A stretch of DNA of 64,000 bases from Natrinema sp031626495 (GCF_031626495.1 NZ_JAMQOJ010000004.1:310001-374000); one strand, 5' to 3'. Numbered from the stretch's first letter, positions 17,453 to 26,486 are shown. Program-made: numbers and translations. Notes: generated by a model not told the origin, from the sequence alone.

Positions 17453-17605
17453 TCAGGCCCGCGTTTCTCTGAGATAGATCACCAGACTCAGTCCGATGAA
17501 ACAGAGTCCGGCCAGCAGCAACGCTTCCACGTACATGGCTGTGAGAGCCAGCAGAAACAGCACGACGGCGAGCACCGCGAGCATCGCCGAGAGCGGTTTT
17601 GGCAT
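17453..17605 (-). CDS. Small two-helix membrane protein (50 aa)
   Basis: A short open frame, MPKPLSAMLAVLAVVLFLLA, then a brief turn and a second hydrophobic segment ending LVIYLRETRA before the stop. It has two predicted membrane helices of about 18 residues each, high third-position GC and a positively charged end, which argues for a real gene. I do not recognise the family. It lies just downstream (reverse strand) of the zinc-ribbon gene and may be co-transcribed with it. Confidence 0.6.
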   Translation of the reverse strand: MPKPLSAMLAVLAVVLFLLALTAMYVEALLLAGLCFIGLSLVIYLRETRA

Positions 17606-17712
17606 GTCGAACTCGGGACGTGTGGTTCAGACAACGACGAGCGAGGTGGTATACGTTACGGCGGTCCCGAACAGCAATCCTCGGTGGACGGAGACGTCGA
17701 GGCCGCCGCAAT

Positions 17713-18171
17713 TCAGAACGAGTGCGTAAACTCCCAGTGGTACTGACAGTGTTCGCAGTGGGCCCACTGTGGAACCTCGAAGACGTTGGGATGGCGCTTG
17801 CCGTAGTCCAAATCGGTGTGACACCGGGGACAGCGCATCGCCACTACCTCGAGGTCGCGAACCGCTTCGGGGCTGAACTCGGCGACACAGTAGGGACAAT
17901 CGATCAGGTCTACGGCTCGATGCTGATCGAACTCGCCGCCACAGCGCGGACACTCGAGTACTGCGGGCGGTCGATTCGCCCACCCGGTGTCGCCGCGGAT
18001 CGTCGTGGTCTGGGTTTCCGGAATCGATAGTGACTCGATCTCGCCCTCGCCCGTGAGCGAGTCGGCGATTCGACTACCGGCGCGTTTGCACGTCGCGAGA
18101 CAGTCGATGACCGTCGACGTGAGTCGCTCGAGCAACGCGCTCGGTTCGGATGAGTCGTCCTCGTTTCTCAT
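17713..18171 (-). CDS. Zinc-ribbon protein with four CxxC pairs
   Basis: A 152-residue protein. The first 75 residues are polar and probably helical. The rest carries four C-x-x-C knuckles (ECPRCGG, DCPYCV, RCPRCHT, HCEHCQ), enough for two zinc ribbons, and ends WEFTHSF. Such small zinc-ribbon proteins are abundant in haloarchaea; most have no known role and may bind nucleic acid or protein. The start MRNEDDSS at 18171 is preferred over an upstream in-frame methionine with poor codon use. Confidence 0.7.
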   Translation of the reverse strand: MRNEDDSSEPSALLERLTSTVIDCLATCKRAGSRIADSLTGEGEIESLSIPETQTTTIRGDTGWANRPPAVLECPRCGGEFDQHRAVDLIDCPYCVAEFSPEAVRDLEVVAMRCPRCHTDLDYGKRHPNVFEVPQWAHCEHCQYHWEFTHSF

Positions 18172-18469
18172 CGAATCCCGTACGCAGATACTCCGAATCA
18201 CAATCGCATAAGCATACCGGCGATCGAACCACCACGACTCCTAGACCCCGTCTGAGCCGGCAATCGATATCGCTTCTCGAGTCAGGCCGTGGCGTCCGCT
18301 CCCGTCGACTCCGGCGGCACGCTGCTCGGATCGCTTGCGGCCCGACGAGGTCGCTATCGTCTCGATCGATATCGGCACGCGGGTTCACGTCGGCCACACG
18401 AATACCGACGGGACGTGGCGACTCGAGCGACGACCGTCGAGAACACGAAAGGGGGACGGAACGACGGAA

Positions 18470-20227
18470 TCAGTCGTCGCTTGGCGACTCCCGGTCGTCT
18501 CTGTCCCTGATCTGGCGCACGGTCTCCCTGTCAGTCGTGATGATCTCGACTTCACCCTCTTCGGTCATCTGCTGGATCCGTTGCCGGAATTCGTCCGACC
18601 GGAGGATCTTGTGTTCCTCTCGCAGGCCCAGATAGACCGTGTAACACATGATCAATAGGATCATCGCGAACGGCAACCCGGTCGCGATCACGGCGGTCTG
18701 GAGCGCGAGGAGGCCACCGCCGACGAGCAACACGGCCGCGACGGCGCCCTCAGTGAGCGCCCAGAAGATACGCTGGGTTCTCGGCACGTCGTGTTTCCCG
18801 CCGGACGTCAGGTGGTCGATGACCAGCGACCCGGAGTCGGACGACGTGACGAAGAACGTCACCACGAGCAGGGTGGCGATGAGAGCCGACACGATCGCAA
18901 GCGGATAGTAGGTCAACATCTGGAACATGGCGATTTCCACGCCCTGCTCGCTGACCGTCGCGGCGAGAGAGCCACCCAGTTGGGTTTCGGCGAAGATTGC
19001 GGCCCCGCCGAACGTCGATAGCCAGACGAACGAGAACATCGCCGGGAGGATCAACACGCCGAGGACGAACTCGCGCACGGTGCGCCCCTTCGAAATCCTG
19101 GCGATGAACATCCCGACGAACGGTGACCACGCGATCCACCAGCCCCAGTAGAAGATCGTCCAGGCACCTTGCCAGCCCGCCTCTCCCGGTTGACCGGTGT
19201 ACGCTTCGGTGAAGAAGGCGAGTTCGGGGAGGCTGATGAGATAGGCACCGAGGTTCTGCGTGAACCCGCTCATGACGTATAACGTCGGACCCACGAGCAG
19301 GACGAACCCGAGCAGTCCGAACATGAGGTAGAGGTTAATTTCGCTCAGGCGGCGGACTCCCTTGTCCAGTCCGGCGGCGACCGATAGGGTCGCGATAGCG
19401 GTAATTAACACGATCAGTACCACCTGTGGTACGGTACCGACCGGGACGTCGGTGCCCGCGACCTCGGTGCCGAGGAAATTCAACCCGGCGTTGATCTGTG
19501 TGACACCCAGTCCCAGCGACGTGGCGAGGCCGAACAGCGTCGCGAACACCGTTACGAGGTCGATGAAGTGTCCCGGCCATTCGTAGATCCGCTCGCCGAG
19601 CAGCGGCCAGAAGATCGACCGGAACGTCAGCGGCAGGCCGCGATTGAACGAGAAGAACGCCAGCCCGAGTCCGACGAGTCCGTAGACGGCCCACGGGTGA
19701 AATCCCCAGTGGAAGAAGGTCAAGACCATCGCTGCTTGGGCGGAATCCGGGTTATCACCGAAGAACGGACCGGCGTCGGCGAAGTGGAACATCGGTTCAC
19801 CGACGCTGAAGAACATCAGCCCGATCCCCATCCCGGCACTGAACAGCATCGCCATCCAGGAGAAGTCGCTGAACTCCTTTTCGGCCTGCACGCCACCGAT
19901 CCTGATGCTCCCGTATTTGCTGAACGCGAAAAACAGGATCGTGATCATGAAGATGTTGACGACCAGAATATAGAACCAGCCCATGTACGCATTGATCGTC
20001 TCGAACAGCCACTGGTAGGCCGCTTCGGCCTGGCTCCCGAGCAGAACCGTCACGGCGACGAACAGGATGATGAGCGCCAGTGAGAGCGGAAACACGACCG
20101 GATGGACGTCGAACCCCCACCTCACGATATTCGTATCTCCCGGTGCTCGATCGGACTCCGGATGGAAGAGTTCCACCTGAAGACCTTCGGACAGCTCGCC
20201 GACCTGTTCCTGCTCGTCATCAACCAT
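18470..20227 (-). CDS. BCCT-family transporter (second copy)
   Basis: A membrane protein of about 585 residues with the full BCCT architecture: twelve hydrophobic helices, the helix-3 glycine motif FSAGMGIGLMFFSVGEPM, the signature WGWWIAWSPFVGMFIARISK, and TSSDSGSLVIDHLTSGGK. Here the glycine motif is the classical G-M-G-I-G form, unlike the first copy. Such carriers take up glycine betaine, choline, carnitine or DMSP. A GTG twelve nt upstream (20239) could also start the frame, but it overlaps a GGTGG Shine-Dalgarno-like sequence, so the ATG at 20227 is more likely. The upstream intergenic region has a palindrome. Confidence 0.92.
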   Translation of the reverse strand: MVDDEQEQVGELSEGLQVELFHPESDRAPGDTNIVRWGFDVHPVVFPLSLALIILFVAVTVLLGSQAEAAYQWLFETINAYMGWFYILVVNIFMITILFFAFSKYGSIRIGGVQAEKEFSDFSWMAMLFSAGMGIGLMFFSVGEPMFHFADAGPFFGDNPDSAQAAMVLTFFHWGFHPWAVYGLVGLGLAFFSFNRGLPLTFRSIFWPLLGERIYEWPGHFIDLVTVFATLFGLATSLGLGVTQINAGLNFLGTEVAGTDVPVGTVPQVVLIVLITAIATLSVAAGLDKGVRRLSEINLYLMFGLLGFVLLVGPTLYVMSGFTQNLGAYLISLPELAFFTEAYTGQPGEAGWQGAWTIFYWGWWIAWSPFVGMFIARISKGRTVREFVLGVLILPAMFSFVWLSTFGGAAIFAETQLGGSLAATVSEQGVEIAMFQMLTYYPLAIVSALIATLLVVTFFVTSSDSGSLVIDHLTSGGKHDVPRTQRIFWALTEGAVAAVLLVGGGLLALQTAVIATGLPFAMILLIMCYTVYLGLREEHKILRSDEFRQRIQQMTEEGEVEIITTDRETVRQIRDRDDRESPSDD

Positions 20228-20436
20228 ACTGTCTTCCACCTCTGTCCGCGTATCGTTGTGATTCGATCATTGTAGTCGTACCAGTTGATTTCTCGCAGTT
20301 GACCGTTTGTTGTCCGTTTTCTCCTGTGTTCGATTATTCAACCGTCCCCGTCTCGATTGTCCCTGCAGACTGCTCTCGTCGAGCTAGCCGAGGCACCGTA
20401 TTTGATATGGCTTATCGTACCACACATTCTACGACC

Positions 20437-20454
20437 ATGTATGGGTATATACAT
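20437..20454. repeat. Short palindrome between ilvA-type gene and BCCT gene
   Basis: Arms atgtat (20437-20442) and atacat (20449-20454) with a 6-nt centre lie in an AT-rich stretch just past the end of the dehydratase gene and 210 nt upstream of the transporter start. It could be an operator or a terminator hairpin. Confidence 0.3.
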
Positions 20455-20490
20455 TTGTTTGAGATAATTCGTGAATTACTATGGTGTAAA

Positions 20491-21762
20491 TTAACCACCC
20501 GTCGACGATGTGTCTGCCGATGCTCGGTTCACGATCTCGACCTCGTAGCCGTGATCGGTAATCGACTCGATGATGTGCTTGGCGTGTTCCGCCCCGCTGG
20601 TCTCGACCTGAAAGATGAGGTAGGCCTCGCCGACGTCGAGGTCCTCCAGAGCACGGTCGTGACGAACGGTCTGGATGTTGGCGCTATGCTCGGCGATGAC
20701 ACTGGAAAGCTCCGCCATCTTCCCGGGTCGATCGTCGATGTGGACCCGCAGTCGCAAGATCTGCTCGCGATGAGTCAGCGCGTGAATGAGTATTGCACGG
20801 AGCATCGTCATGTCGAGATTCCCGCCACAGAGCAACGGTATGACGCGCTCGCCGTCGACCTCGAGTGCGTCGCTCCGGATCGCAGCGACCGCGGCGGCAC
20901 CGGCTCCTTCGACCAGTTGCTTCGCCCGCTCCATCAGGACGAGCACGGCGTCGGCGATTTCGCCGTTGGTCACCGTCACGACGTCGTCGACGTGACGTTC
21001 GATGATCGACAGCGTCAGATCGGAGATCCCACCGGTTGCGATCCCGTCGGCGATCGTGTCGACGGACTCGAGCGTCTGTGGGGCGCCTTTGTCGAGGCTG
21101 TCGGCAACCGTCGCTGCCCCCGCTGCCTGCACGCCGATGATCCGCGTCTCGGGACTGAGTTCCGCGAACGCGGTCGCGATGCCACTGATCAGGCCGCCAC
21201 CGCCGATCGGCACGACGACGGTATCTACCTCCGGGAAATCCTCGTACATCTCGAGACCGAGCGTCCCTTGCCCGGCGACGATCGCCGGATCGTCGAACGC
21301 GTGGACGAATTCGGCGTCCGACTCCGCTGCCAGGTCCCGTGCATAGCGAGTGGCTTCCTGGAAGTCCTGTCCGACGAGTTTGACCGTCGCGCCGTATCCG
21401 CGGGTGGCGTCTATCTTCGTTTGTGGAGCGGTCTTCGGCATGACGATCGTCGACTCGACACCGAGTTTCGTCGCGGCGAGCGCGACGCCCTGTGCGTGGT
21501 TGCCCGCGCTCGCCGCGACGACCCGGTCGAGGTCACCGTCTTCCAGACAGCGTGTAATTTTGTTGTACGCGCCGCGGGGCTTGAACGACCCCGTCCACTG
21601 GAGGTGTTCGAATTTGAGCAGGACCTTGCTGGCACCGGTCATCGCTTCGAGCGAGGTACTCCGTTCGATCGGCGTCTGCTTGACGACCGACGGATCCTCG
21701 AGTCGCTCCCGGGCGGCTTCGATATCTGCGAACGAGACGGTGACGGCATCGTCCTCGCTCAT
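20491..21762 (-). CDS. ilvA: Threonine/serine ammonia-lyase with C-terminal ACT domain
   Basis: A 423-residue fold-type II PLP enzyme. The PLP Lys is residue 61 in GSFKPRGAYNKI. SAGNHAQGVALAATKLG and the glycine-rich phosphate loop PIGGGGLISGIA follow. The last 80 residues form one ACT-type regulatory domain (LRVHIDDRPGKMAELSSVI). It converts threonine to 2-oxobutyrate or serine to pyruvate, releasing enamine intermediates that RidA quenches. With a single short ACT domain it looks like the catabolic/TdcB-like length class. In this context it could drain serine made from glycine plus methylene-THF into pyruvate. Substrate preference is inferred. Confidence 0.92.
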   Translation of the reverse strand: MSEDDAVTVSFADIEAARERLEDPSVVKQTPIERSTSLEAMTGASKVLLKFEHLQWTGSFKPRGAYNKITRCLEDGDLDRVVAASAGNHAQGVALAATKLGVESTIVMPKTAPQTKIDATRGYGATVKLVGQDFQEATRYARDLAAESDAEFVHAFDDPAIVAGQGTLGLEMYEDFPEVDTVVVPIGGGGLISGIATAFAELSPETRIIGVQAAGAATVADSLDKGAPQTLESVDTIADGIATGGISDLTLSIIERHVDDVVTVTNGEIADAVLVLMERAKQLVEGAGAAAVAAIRSDALEVDGERVIPLLCGGNLDMTMLRAILIHALTHREQILRLRVHIDDRPGKMAELSSVIAEHSANIQTVRHDRALEDLDVGEAYLIFQVETSGAEHAKHIIESITDHGYEVEIVNRASADTSSTGG

Positions 21763-21898
21763 GCTGCTACCACCTCGGGAGAGCGCCTCGACCGCCGCAA
21801 ACGTGACGTCTGCACGGTCGGACGTAAGCGTCTCGCCGGGTTTCGGGACCGGGAAACAGAACGCATCGGGTAGTTGTAACGAATTGGGGGCATACGTC

Positions 21899-22792
21899 TC
21901 ACGGAAGAGTGACCGGGACGTCGGTCTGGACGCTGGCCGCTTTGACAGTGTTGTACATCAGCATCGCGATCGTCATGGGGCCGACCCCGCCGGGCACGGG
22001 CGTGATGATGTCGGCCTTCCGTTTGGCGCTCTCGAACGCGACGTCACCGACGAGTTCGTACCCCTTCTCTGTCTCCGCATCGACCCGGTTGACGCCCACG
22101 TCGATTACCGCCGCTCCCTCCCGGATCATCGATCCGTCGACGAGTTCGGGGTACCCCGCTGCTGCGATCACGATGTCCGCCCGTCGAGTCTTCTCGCCGA
22201 GGTCCGTCGTCCGGGAGTGACAGATGGTGGTCGTCGCGTTCCCACCCGGGGCCTTCTGGATGAGGAGGTTCGCCATCGGCTTCCCGACGATATCCGACCG
22301 CCCCACGACGACCGCGTCTTTCCCTTCGGTCTCGACGTCCGCCGCCTCGAGCAACTTCTGAATGCCGTGTGGCGTACAGGGTTTGTACCGGGGGTTCCCC
22401 GCAACGAGTCGGCCGACGTTTTCGGGGTGGAAGCCGTCGACGTCCTTGCTGGGATCGACCCGTCGAAGGACCGTCGCCCGGTCGACGTGATCCGGGACGG
22501 GCATCTGGACGAGAATGCCGTGAACGTCCGGGTCGTCGTTCAACGCCGTGACGGTCTCGAACAGTTCGTCGGCGGCTGCCGTCGGATCCAGTTCGTGGTG
22601 GAGTCCCTGGATACCGAGTTCGTCACACGCCCGCTGTTTCATCGAGACGTACGTCTCGCTCGCCGGGTCCTCGCTCATCAACACCGTGGCGAGCCCTGGC
22701 GTCACGCCCGCTGTCTCGAGGTCGTCGATACACTCCTGGAGGTCGTTCTGAATTCGGTTCGCCACCGCGTTGCCGTCGATGACGTGAGTCAC
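21899..22792 (-). CDS. folD: Bifunctional methylene-THF dehydrogenase/cyclohydrolase (first FolD)
   Basis: A 297-residue FolD of normal length. The active-site pair Tyr48 and Lys52 is present in SETYVSMKQRA. The conserved VQMPVPDHV, PSKDVDGFHPENVGRL and the NADP loop VVGRSDIVGKPMANLL follow, and the end is TPVPGGVGPMTIAML. It oxidises 5,10-methylene-THF to 10-formyl-THF, linking the methylene donors (DMGDH-like, MetF-like) to Fhs. The start codon is GTG. It is divergent from the DmdA-like gene across about 350 nt. Confidence 0.95.
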   Translation of the reverse strand: MTHVIDGNAVANRIQNDLQECIDDLETAGVTPGLATVLMSEDPASETYVSMKQRACDELGIQGLHHELDPTAAADELFETVTALNDDPDVHGILVQMPVPDHVDRATVLRRVDPSKDVDGFHPENVGRLVAGNPRYKPCTPHGIQKLLEAADVETEGKDAVVVGRSDIVGKPMANLLIQKAPGGNATTTICHSRTTDLGEKTRRADIVIAAAGYPELVDGSMIREGAAVIDVGVNRVDAETEKGYELVGDVAFESAKRKADIITPVPGGVGPMTIAMLMYNTVKAASVQTDVPVTLP

Positions 22793-23115
22793 GGAAACTC
22801 ACCGCCTGGCGTAGCGTATTCGGCTGTTACGTCGCAGATCATTCTCTCTCACCGTTTCGTTTCCCTGCCGTGACTGCGTCTCCGTGCGTCTCGGCCGATA
22901 CTGAAAACGGCAATGTGTGTTGTTATCAATGCACTGCATCCCCGTGTCCGCGGCGGCGATTCGACACTCGACCGGTTCGAATTCCACAAATGATAAGATA
23001 CGTGTTACTTGTAGTCGTTGCACCTCACCACCGAGACCGAGATACCGTCCCTTTCGACGTCGTAACGGCCGTTTGTCGGCCGATTCGAGTCAACCAGTAT
23101 GGCGGCCGTCTCCTA

Positions 23116-23123
23116 CTTTTATG
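23116..23123 (+). promoter_or_regulatory. TATA-like box of the DmdA-like gene
   Basis: cttttatg lies 26-33 nt before the ATG at 23149, supporting that start over the long upstream open frame. The 356-nt divergent region to folD also has copies of cgtaacNgccg in opposite orientation (22821-22834 and 23061-23071). Confidence 0.45.
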
Positions 23124-23148
23124 TACCGCGGTGAAGTTGTGTGTGTTA

Positions 23149-24525
23149 ATGTCTGACAGCCAACCACCATCGACGGAGAGTCAGGATCATCCGAACTATC
23201 CGAGCGTCGATCAGTCAGATCGAACGGTTCCGAGGAACCTGCGTCAGTCCGGCGATCCAGGGATCGAGATGCTCGTTTCCACTCGTGTCCGAAAGTCACC
23301 GTTCTTCCACAAGTCGTTCGTGGAGAACGGCGCTTGGCGAGCGACAGTCTACAACCGAGTTTACCACCCGCGCGGCCTCGTCGAGCCCGAAGACGGCGGC
23401 ATGATGGAAGAGTACGAGGCGCTGGTAGACCGGGTAACGTTATGGGACGTCGCAGTCGAACGACAGATCCGAGTAAAAGGGCCGGACGCCGAGGCACTCA
23501 CCAACTACGTCATCACCCGCGACGCGACCGAGATCGAGCCGATGCACGGCAAGTACGTCATTCTCTGTAACGAGGACGGCGGCATCCTCAACGATCCCGT
23601 GTTGTTACGTCTGAGCGAGGACGAGTTCTGGTTCTCGATCTCGGACTCGACGCTGATGCAGTGGCTGCAAGGCGTCAACGTTGGGAAGAACTTCGACGTC
23701 GAGATCGACGAGATCGACGTCGCCCCGATGCAGATCCAGGGACCGCGATCCGTCGACGTGATGGTCGACGTTGTCGGCGAGGCGGTCGAAGAGATCCCCT
23801 ATTACGGGCTGATGGAGGCCGAAATCGACGGCTGTGAGGTACTGGTGAGCCAAACCGGTTTCTCCGGCGAGAAGGGGTTCGAGATCTACGTTCGCGACGC
23901 GATGGAAAACGCCGAGGCGGTCTGGGATCCCGTCCTCGAGTCGGTCACGGACCACGGCGGGATGCAGGTCGCGCCCGCACACCACCGCCGTATCGCCGCA
24001 GGCATTCTCTCGTGGGGACAGGATATGGACCACGAGACGTCGCCGTTCCAGGTCAACCTCGCCTACCAGGTACCCGATAACAAAACGGCCGATTACGTCG
24101 GTAAAGAGGAACTCGAGCGCCAGCAGGAACAGATCGAGAACGGCGAGTACCCGTTCGTGCACAAGATGGTCGGACTCAAGTTGGCCGGCGAACCGATCCG
24201 GGACTACGCGCCGGACTTCTGGCTCATCTCGGATCCTGACACCGGCGAGAAGTGTGGCTACGTCACGTCGCCGTGGTACAATCCCGAGCTCGAGACGAAC
24301 CTCGCGCTCGGGTTCGTTCCGGCGGGTAAACTCGACGGCGACGTCACCGACGTCTACGACGGCAACATCGAGACGGAGTTTCAGGTCCACTTGCCGGACG
24401 AGTACGCGGAGGAGTCCGGCGAACCAGTGTATGCGAAGGTGTCCGAAGTGCCGTTCAAACCCTCGGTGAATCCGAGCGCTCGGGAGCAGGCCAAACTCCA
24501 CGCCAGAGAAGAGGCAAAGGAGTGA
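23149..24525 (+). CDS. GcvT-family THF-dependent demethylase, DmdA-like
   Basis: A 458-residue aminomethyltransferase-fold protein. Its core follows the DMSP demethylase (DmdA) pattern more than GcvT itself: RVRKSPF near the start, TVYNRVYHPRGL, VTLWDVAVERQIRVKGPDA, NEDGGILNDPVLLRLSEDEF, VAPMQIQGPRS and TGFSGEKGFEIYV. From my memory of DmdA sequences these blocks align colinearly; an alignment should confirm it. It is longer than bacterial DmdA (about 370 residues), with an acidic N-terminal leader and a C-terminal extension, and it also resembles LigM-type O-demethylases in length. DmdA moves one methyl from DMSP to THF. Possible substrates here include DMSP, glycine betaine or a methoxylated compound. 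It is directly followed by a MetF-like gene, which would reoxidise methyl-THF. Confidence 0.8.
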   Translation: MSDSQPPSTESQDHPNYPSVDQSDRTVPRNLRQSGDPGIEMLVSTRVRKSPFFHKSFVENGAWRATVYNRVYHPRGLVEPEDGGMMEEYEALVDRVTLWDVAVERQIRVKGPDAEALTNYVITRDATEIEPMHGKYVILCNEDGGILNDPVLLRLSEDEFWFSISDSTLMQWLQGVNVGKNFDVEIDEIDVAPMQIQGPRSVDVMVDVVGEAVEEIPYYGLMEAEIDGCEVLVSQTGFSGEKGFEIYVRDAMENAEAVWDPVLESVTDHGGMQVAPAHHRRIAAGILSWGQDMDHETSPFQVNLAYQVPDNKTADYVGKEELERQQEQIENGEYPFVHKMVGLKLAGEPIRDYAPDFWLISDPDTGEKCGYVTSPWYNPELETNLALGFVPAGKLDGDVTDVYDGNIETEFQVHLPDEYAEESGEPVYAKVSEVPFKPSVNPSAREQAKLHAREEAKE

Positions 24526-24700
24526 ACTGGACCGTTGCCGTACGCCCGGTCGACGCTCGCCGTTTCCCGGGATACACGCTCGGAGAAGCAACAGTCGGCA
24601 GTGACGATCGATACATACGTGACGTTGGACCACCATAGACAACGTCGAGGCGGATCGAGTTCGGCGATGGGGCCACAGACGATCCGAGTCAAGTCAAGTC

Positions 24701-25567
24701 ATGTCATCTGAAGTCCAGCCACCCGCGATAGCCGAGGGCGTAACGACACTCCTCTCCCGGCCACGGTTCGAGTTAATGCCCTTCGAGAGTATCGAAGAGC
24801 AACTGCGCTACCTGCCAAACGGTGCGACGGTCGCGATCACCACATCCCCGACGCTGGGCCTCGACGCGACGATCGAGTGGACGGAAACGGCGGCCGCGAA
24901 CGGATACGATATCGTCCCGCATATCGCAGCCCGCTACGTTCGCGACGAGGCGCACCTCGAGGAGATCGCGCGCCGACTCACCGACGCCGGCGTCACCGAT
25001 ATCTTCGTTCCGGGCGGCGATCGCGACGAACCGGCTGGCGAGTTCGACTCGGCGTACGGGCTCCTCTCGTCCCTCGACGAACTCGACTACACGTTCGAAG
25101 ACGTGGGGATCACCGGTTATCCCGAAGGCCACGACTTCCTCGACGAGCAGACGCTGGCCGACTCTATGGCGAAAAAAGTCCCGTACGCGACGTACATCGT
25201 GACGCAACTCTGTTACGACCCCGACGCCATTATCGACTGGCTCGAGACGGTCCGTGATCGGGGGGTCGAGCTACCGGTGGAGGTCGGCATTCCGGGCGTG
25301 ATGAAGTACCAGCGGTTACTGAGTATCTCCAAGAAGGTCGGTGTCGGCGATTCGATCCGTTTCCTCCAGAAGACCAGCGGCATTCTCGGATTTGTCCGCC
25401 AGATCGTCGGCTCACGCGGGAAGTACACCCCAGACGAACTCATCGAGGGGCTTGCGCCGTATGCCAACGATCCCTATTACAACATCCGGAGCGTTCACAT
25501 CTACGCGTTCAACCAGGTTCCAGACCTCGAGTCGTGGCGACGGGACGTGCTGGCGCAGTACCAGTAG
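24701..25567 (+). CDS. Methylenetetrahydrofolate reductase-like protein
   Basis: A 288-residue TIM-barrel protein of the MetF family. The catalytic Glu lies in the FELMPFES strand near residue 24 (FEFFPP in bacterial enzymes). A V-x-G-G-D-R-D segment follows, then GITGYPEGHDFLDEQTLADS and YIVTQLCYDPDAIIDWL. It interconverts 5-methyl-THF and 5,10-methylene-THF with FAD. It lies 175 nt after the DmdA-like gene on the same strand, and in bacterial DMSP demethylation MetF is the step that recovers the methyl group. The upstream sequence has no clear promoter but a short direct repeat of agtca just before the ATG. Confidence 0.85.
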   Translation: MSSEVQPPAIAEGVTTLLSRPRFELMPFESIEEQLRYLPNGATVAITTSPTLGLDATIEWTETAAANGYDIVPHIAARYVRDEAHLEEIARRLTDAGVTDIFVPGGDRDEPAGEFDSAYGLLSSLDELDYTFEDVGITGYPEGHDFLDEQTLADSMAKKVPYATYIVTQLCYDPDAIIDWLETVRDRGVELPVEVGIPGVMKYQRLLSISKKVGVGDSIRFLQKTSGILGFVRQIVGSRGKYTPDELIEGLAPYANDPYYNIRSVHIYAFNQVPDLESWRRDVLAQYQ

Positions 25568-25610
25568 CCGTCGAATCGATTGGAGACACCCTCCGCGGTT
25601 TCCGACCACC

Positions 25611-26486
25611 TCAGTTGCGCGATTCCTCGCTCCGCTTCCGCTCCTGGTCCGGGTGTTCGGAGACGAACACCTTCGTGTGATCGGGAATCTCGGTCGTGAC
25701 CCACGAGTTCGCGCCGATACTCACGTGATCGCCGACGGTGATGGGTCCGAGCACCTTCGTTCCGGCACCGATCACGACGTGGTCACCGATGTTCGGATGG
25801 CGCTTGTAGTCCTTCTTCAGCATTCGTTCCTCGTCTTCCTCTTCCTCGAAGTGGAGGGCTCCGAGCGTGACGTCCTGGTACAGTCGGACCCAATCGCCGA
25901 TCGTTGTCGTCTCGCCGATAACCACGCCAGTCCCGTGGTCGATAAAGAAGTACTCGCTTATTTCAGCCCCCGGATGGATATCGATCCCAGTCACCGTCTT
26001 CACGTGTTCGGTGAGTTCTCTGGCGTACTCGGGATGGCCTGCCTCGTAGAGGCTGTGTGCCACGCGCTGCATCATGATAGCGTGAAACCCGGGATACGAC
26101 CGGATCACCTCCAGATAGCTCTTCGCGGCAGGATCGCCCTTGTACGCGGCCTCGACATCTTTTTTTAGCGCTTGCCGCAACTCCGGGAGCTGATTTAGGA
26201 CGCTATCGACCGTTTTGGACGGATCGGCGCCCGTATACGGGTGAATCCCTGTACAAAAGAGCACTCCGAGTTCGGTCAGCAGATCCCGTATCGCCGATTC
26301 GTCCTCGAGCAGTGAATCGGCGTTCCAGCATCTGGGAAACAGCAATTGTTTGAGCACCTCTCTCTCCTTTCGTCGGTGGTCGATCGAGGGAAAATTCATC
26401 GATGCGTCCGTCGGGAAGGGGTCCGTATCCGCTTCGTAGGCCTCCCGAAGTTGTCGAATCGCGTCGCCGGTGTAGGTGTACTCCAT
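25611..26486 (-). CDS. Serine O-acetyltransferase (EpsC/CysE type)
   Basis: A 291-residue protein with a helical N-terminal domain of about 165 residues and a left-handed beta-helix of hexapeptide repeats (TGIDIHPGAEISEYFFIDHG, then GVVIGETTTIGDWVRLYQDV, IGDHVVIGAGTKVLGPITVG). The His/Asp residues around FIDHGTG match serine acetyltransferases. It activates serine as O-acetylserine for cysteine synthesis. It is convergent with the MetF-like gene. Its presence suggests part of the serine derived from one-carbon turnover goes to cysteine. The N-terminal domain resembles EpsC-type proteins more than short CysE. Confidence 0.88.
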   Translation of the reverse strand: MEYTYTGDAIRQLREAYEADTDPFPTDASMNFPSIDHRRKEREVLKQLLFPRCWNADSLLEDESAIRDLLTELGVLFCTGIHPYTGADPSKTVDSVLNQLPELRQALKKDVEAAYKGDPAAKSYLEVIRSYPGFHAIMMQRVAHSLYEAGHPEYARELTEHVKTVTGIDIHPGAEISEYFFIDHGTGVVIGETTTIGDWVRLYQDVTLGALHFEEEEDEERMLKKDYKRHPNIGDHVVIGAGTKVLGPITVGDHVSIGANSWVTTEIPDHTKVFVSEHPDQERKRSEESRN

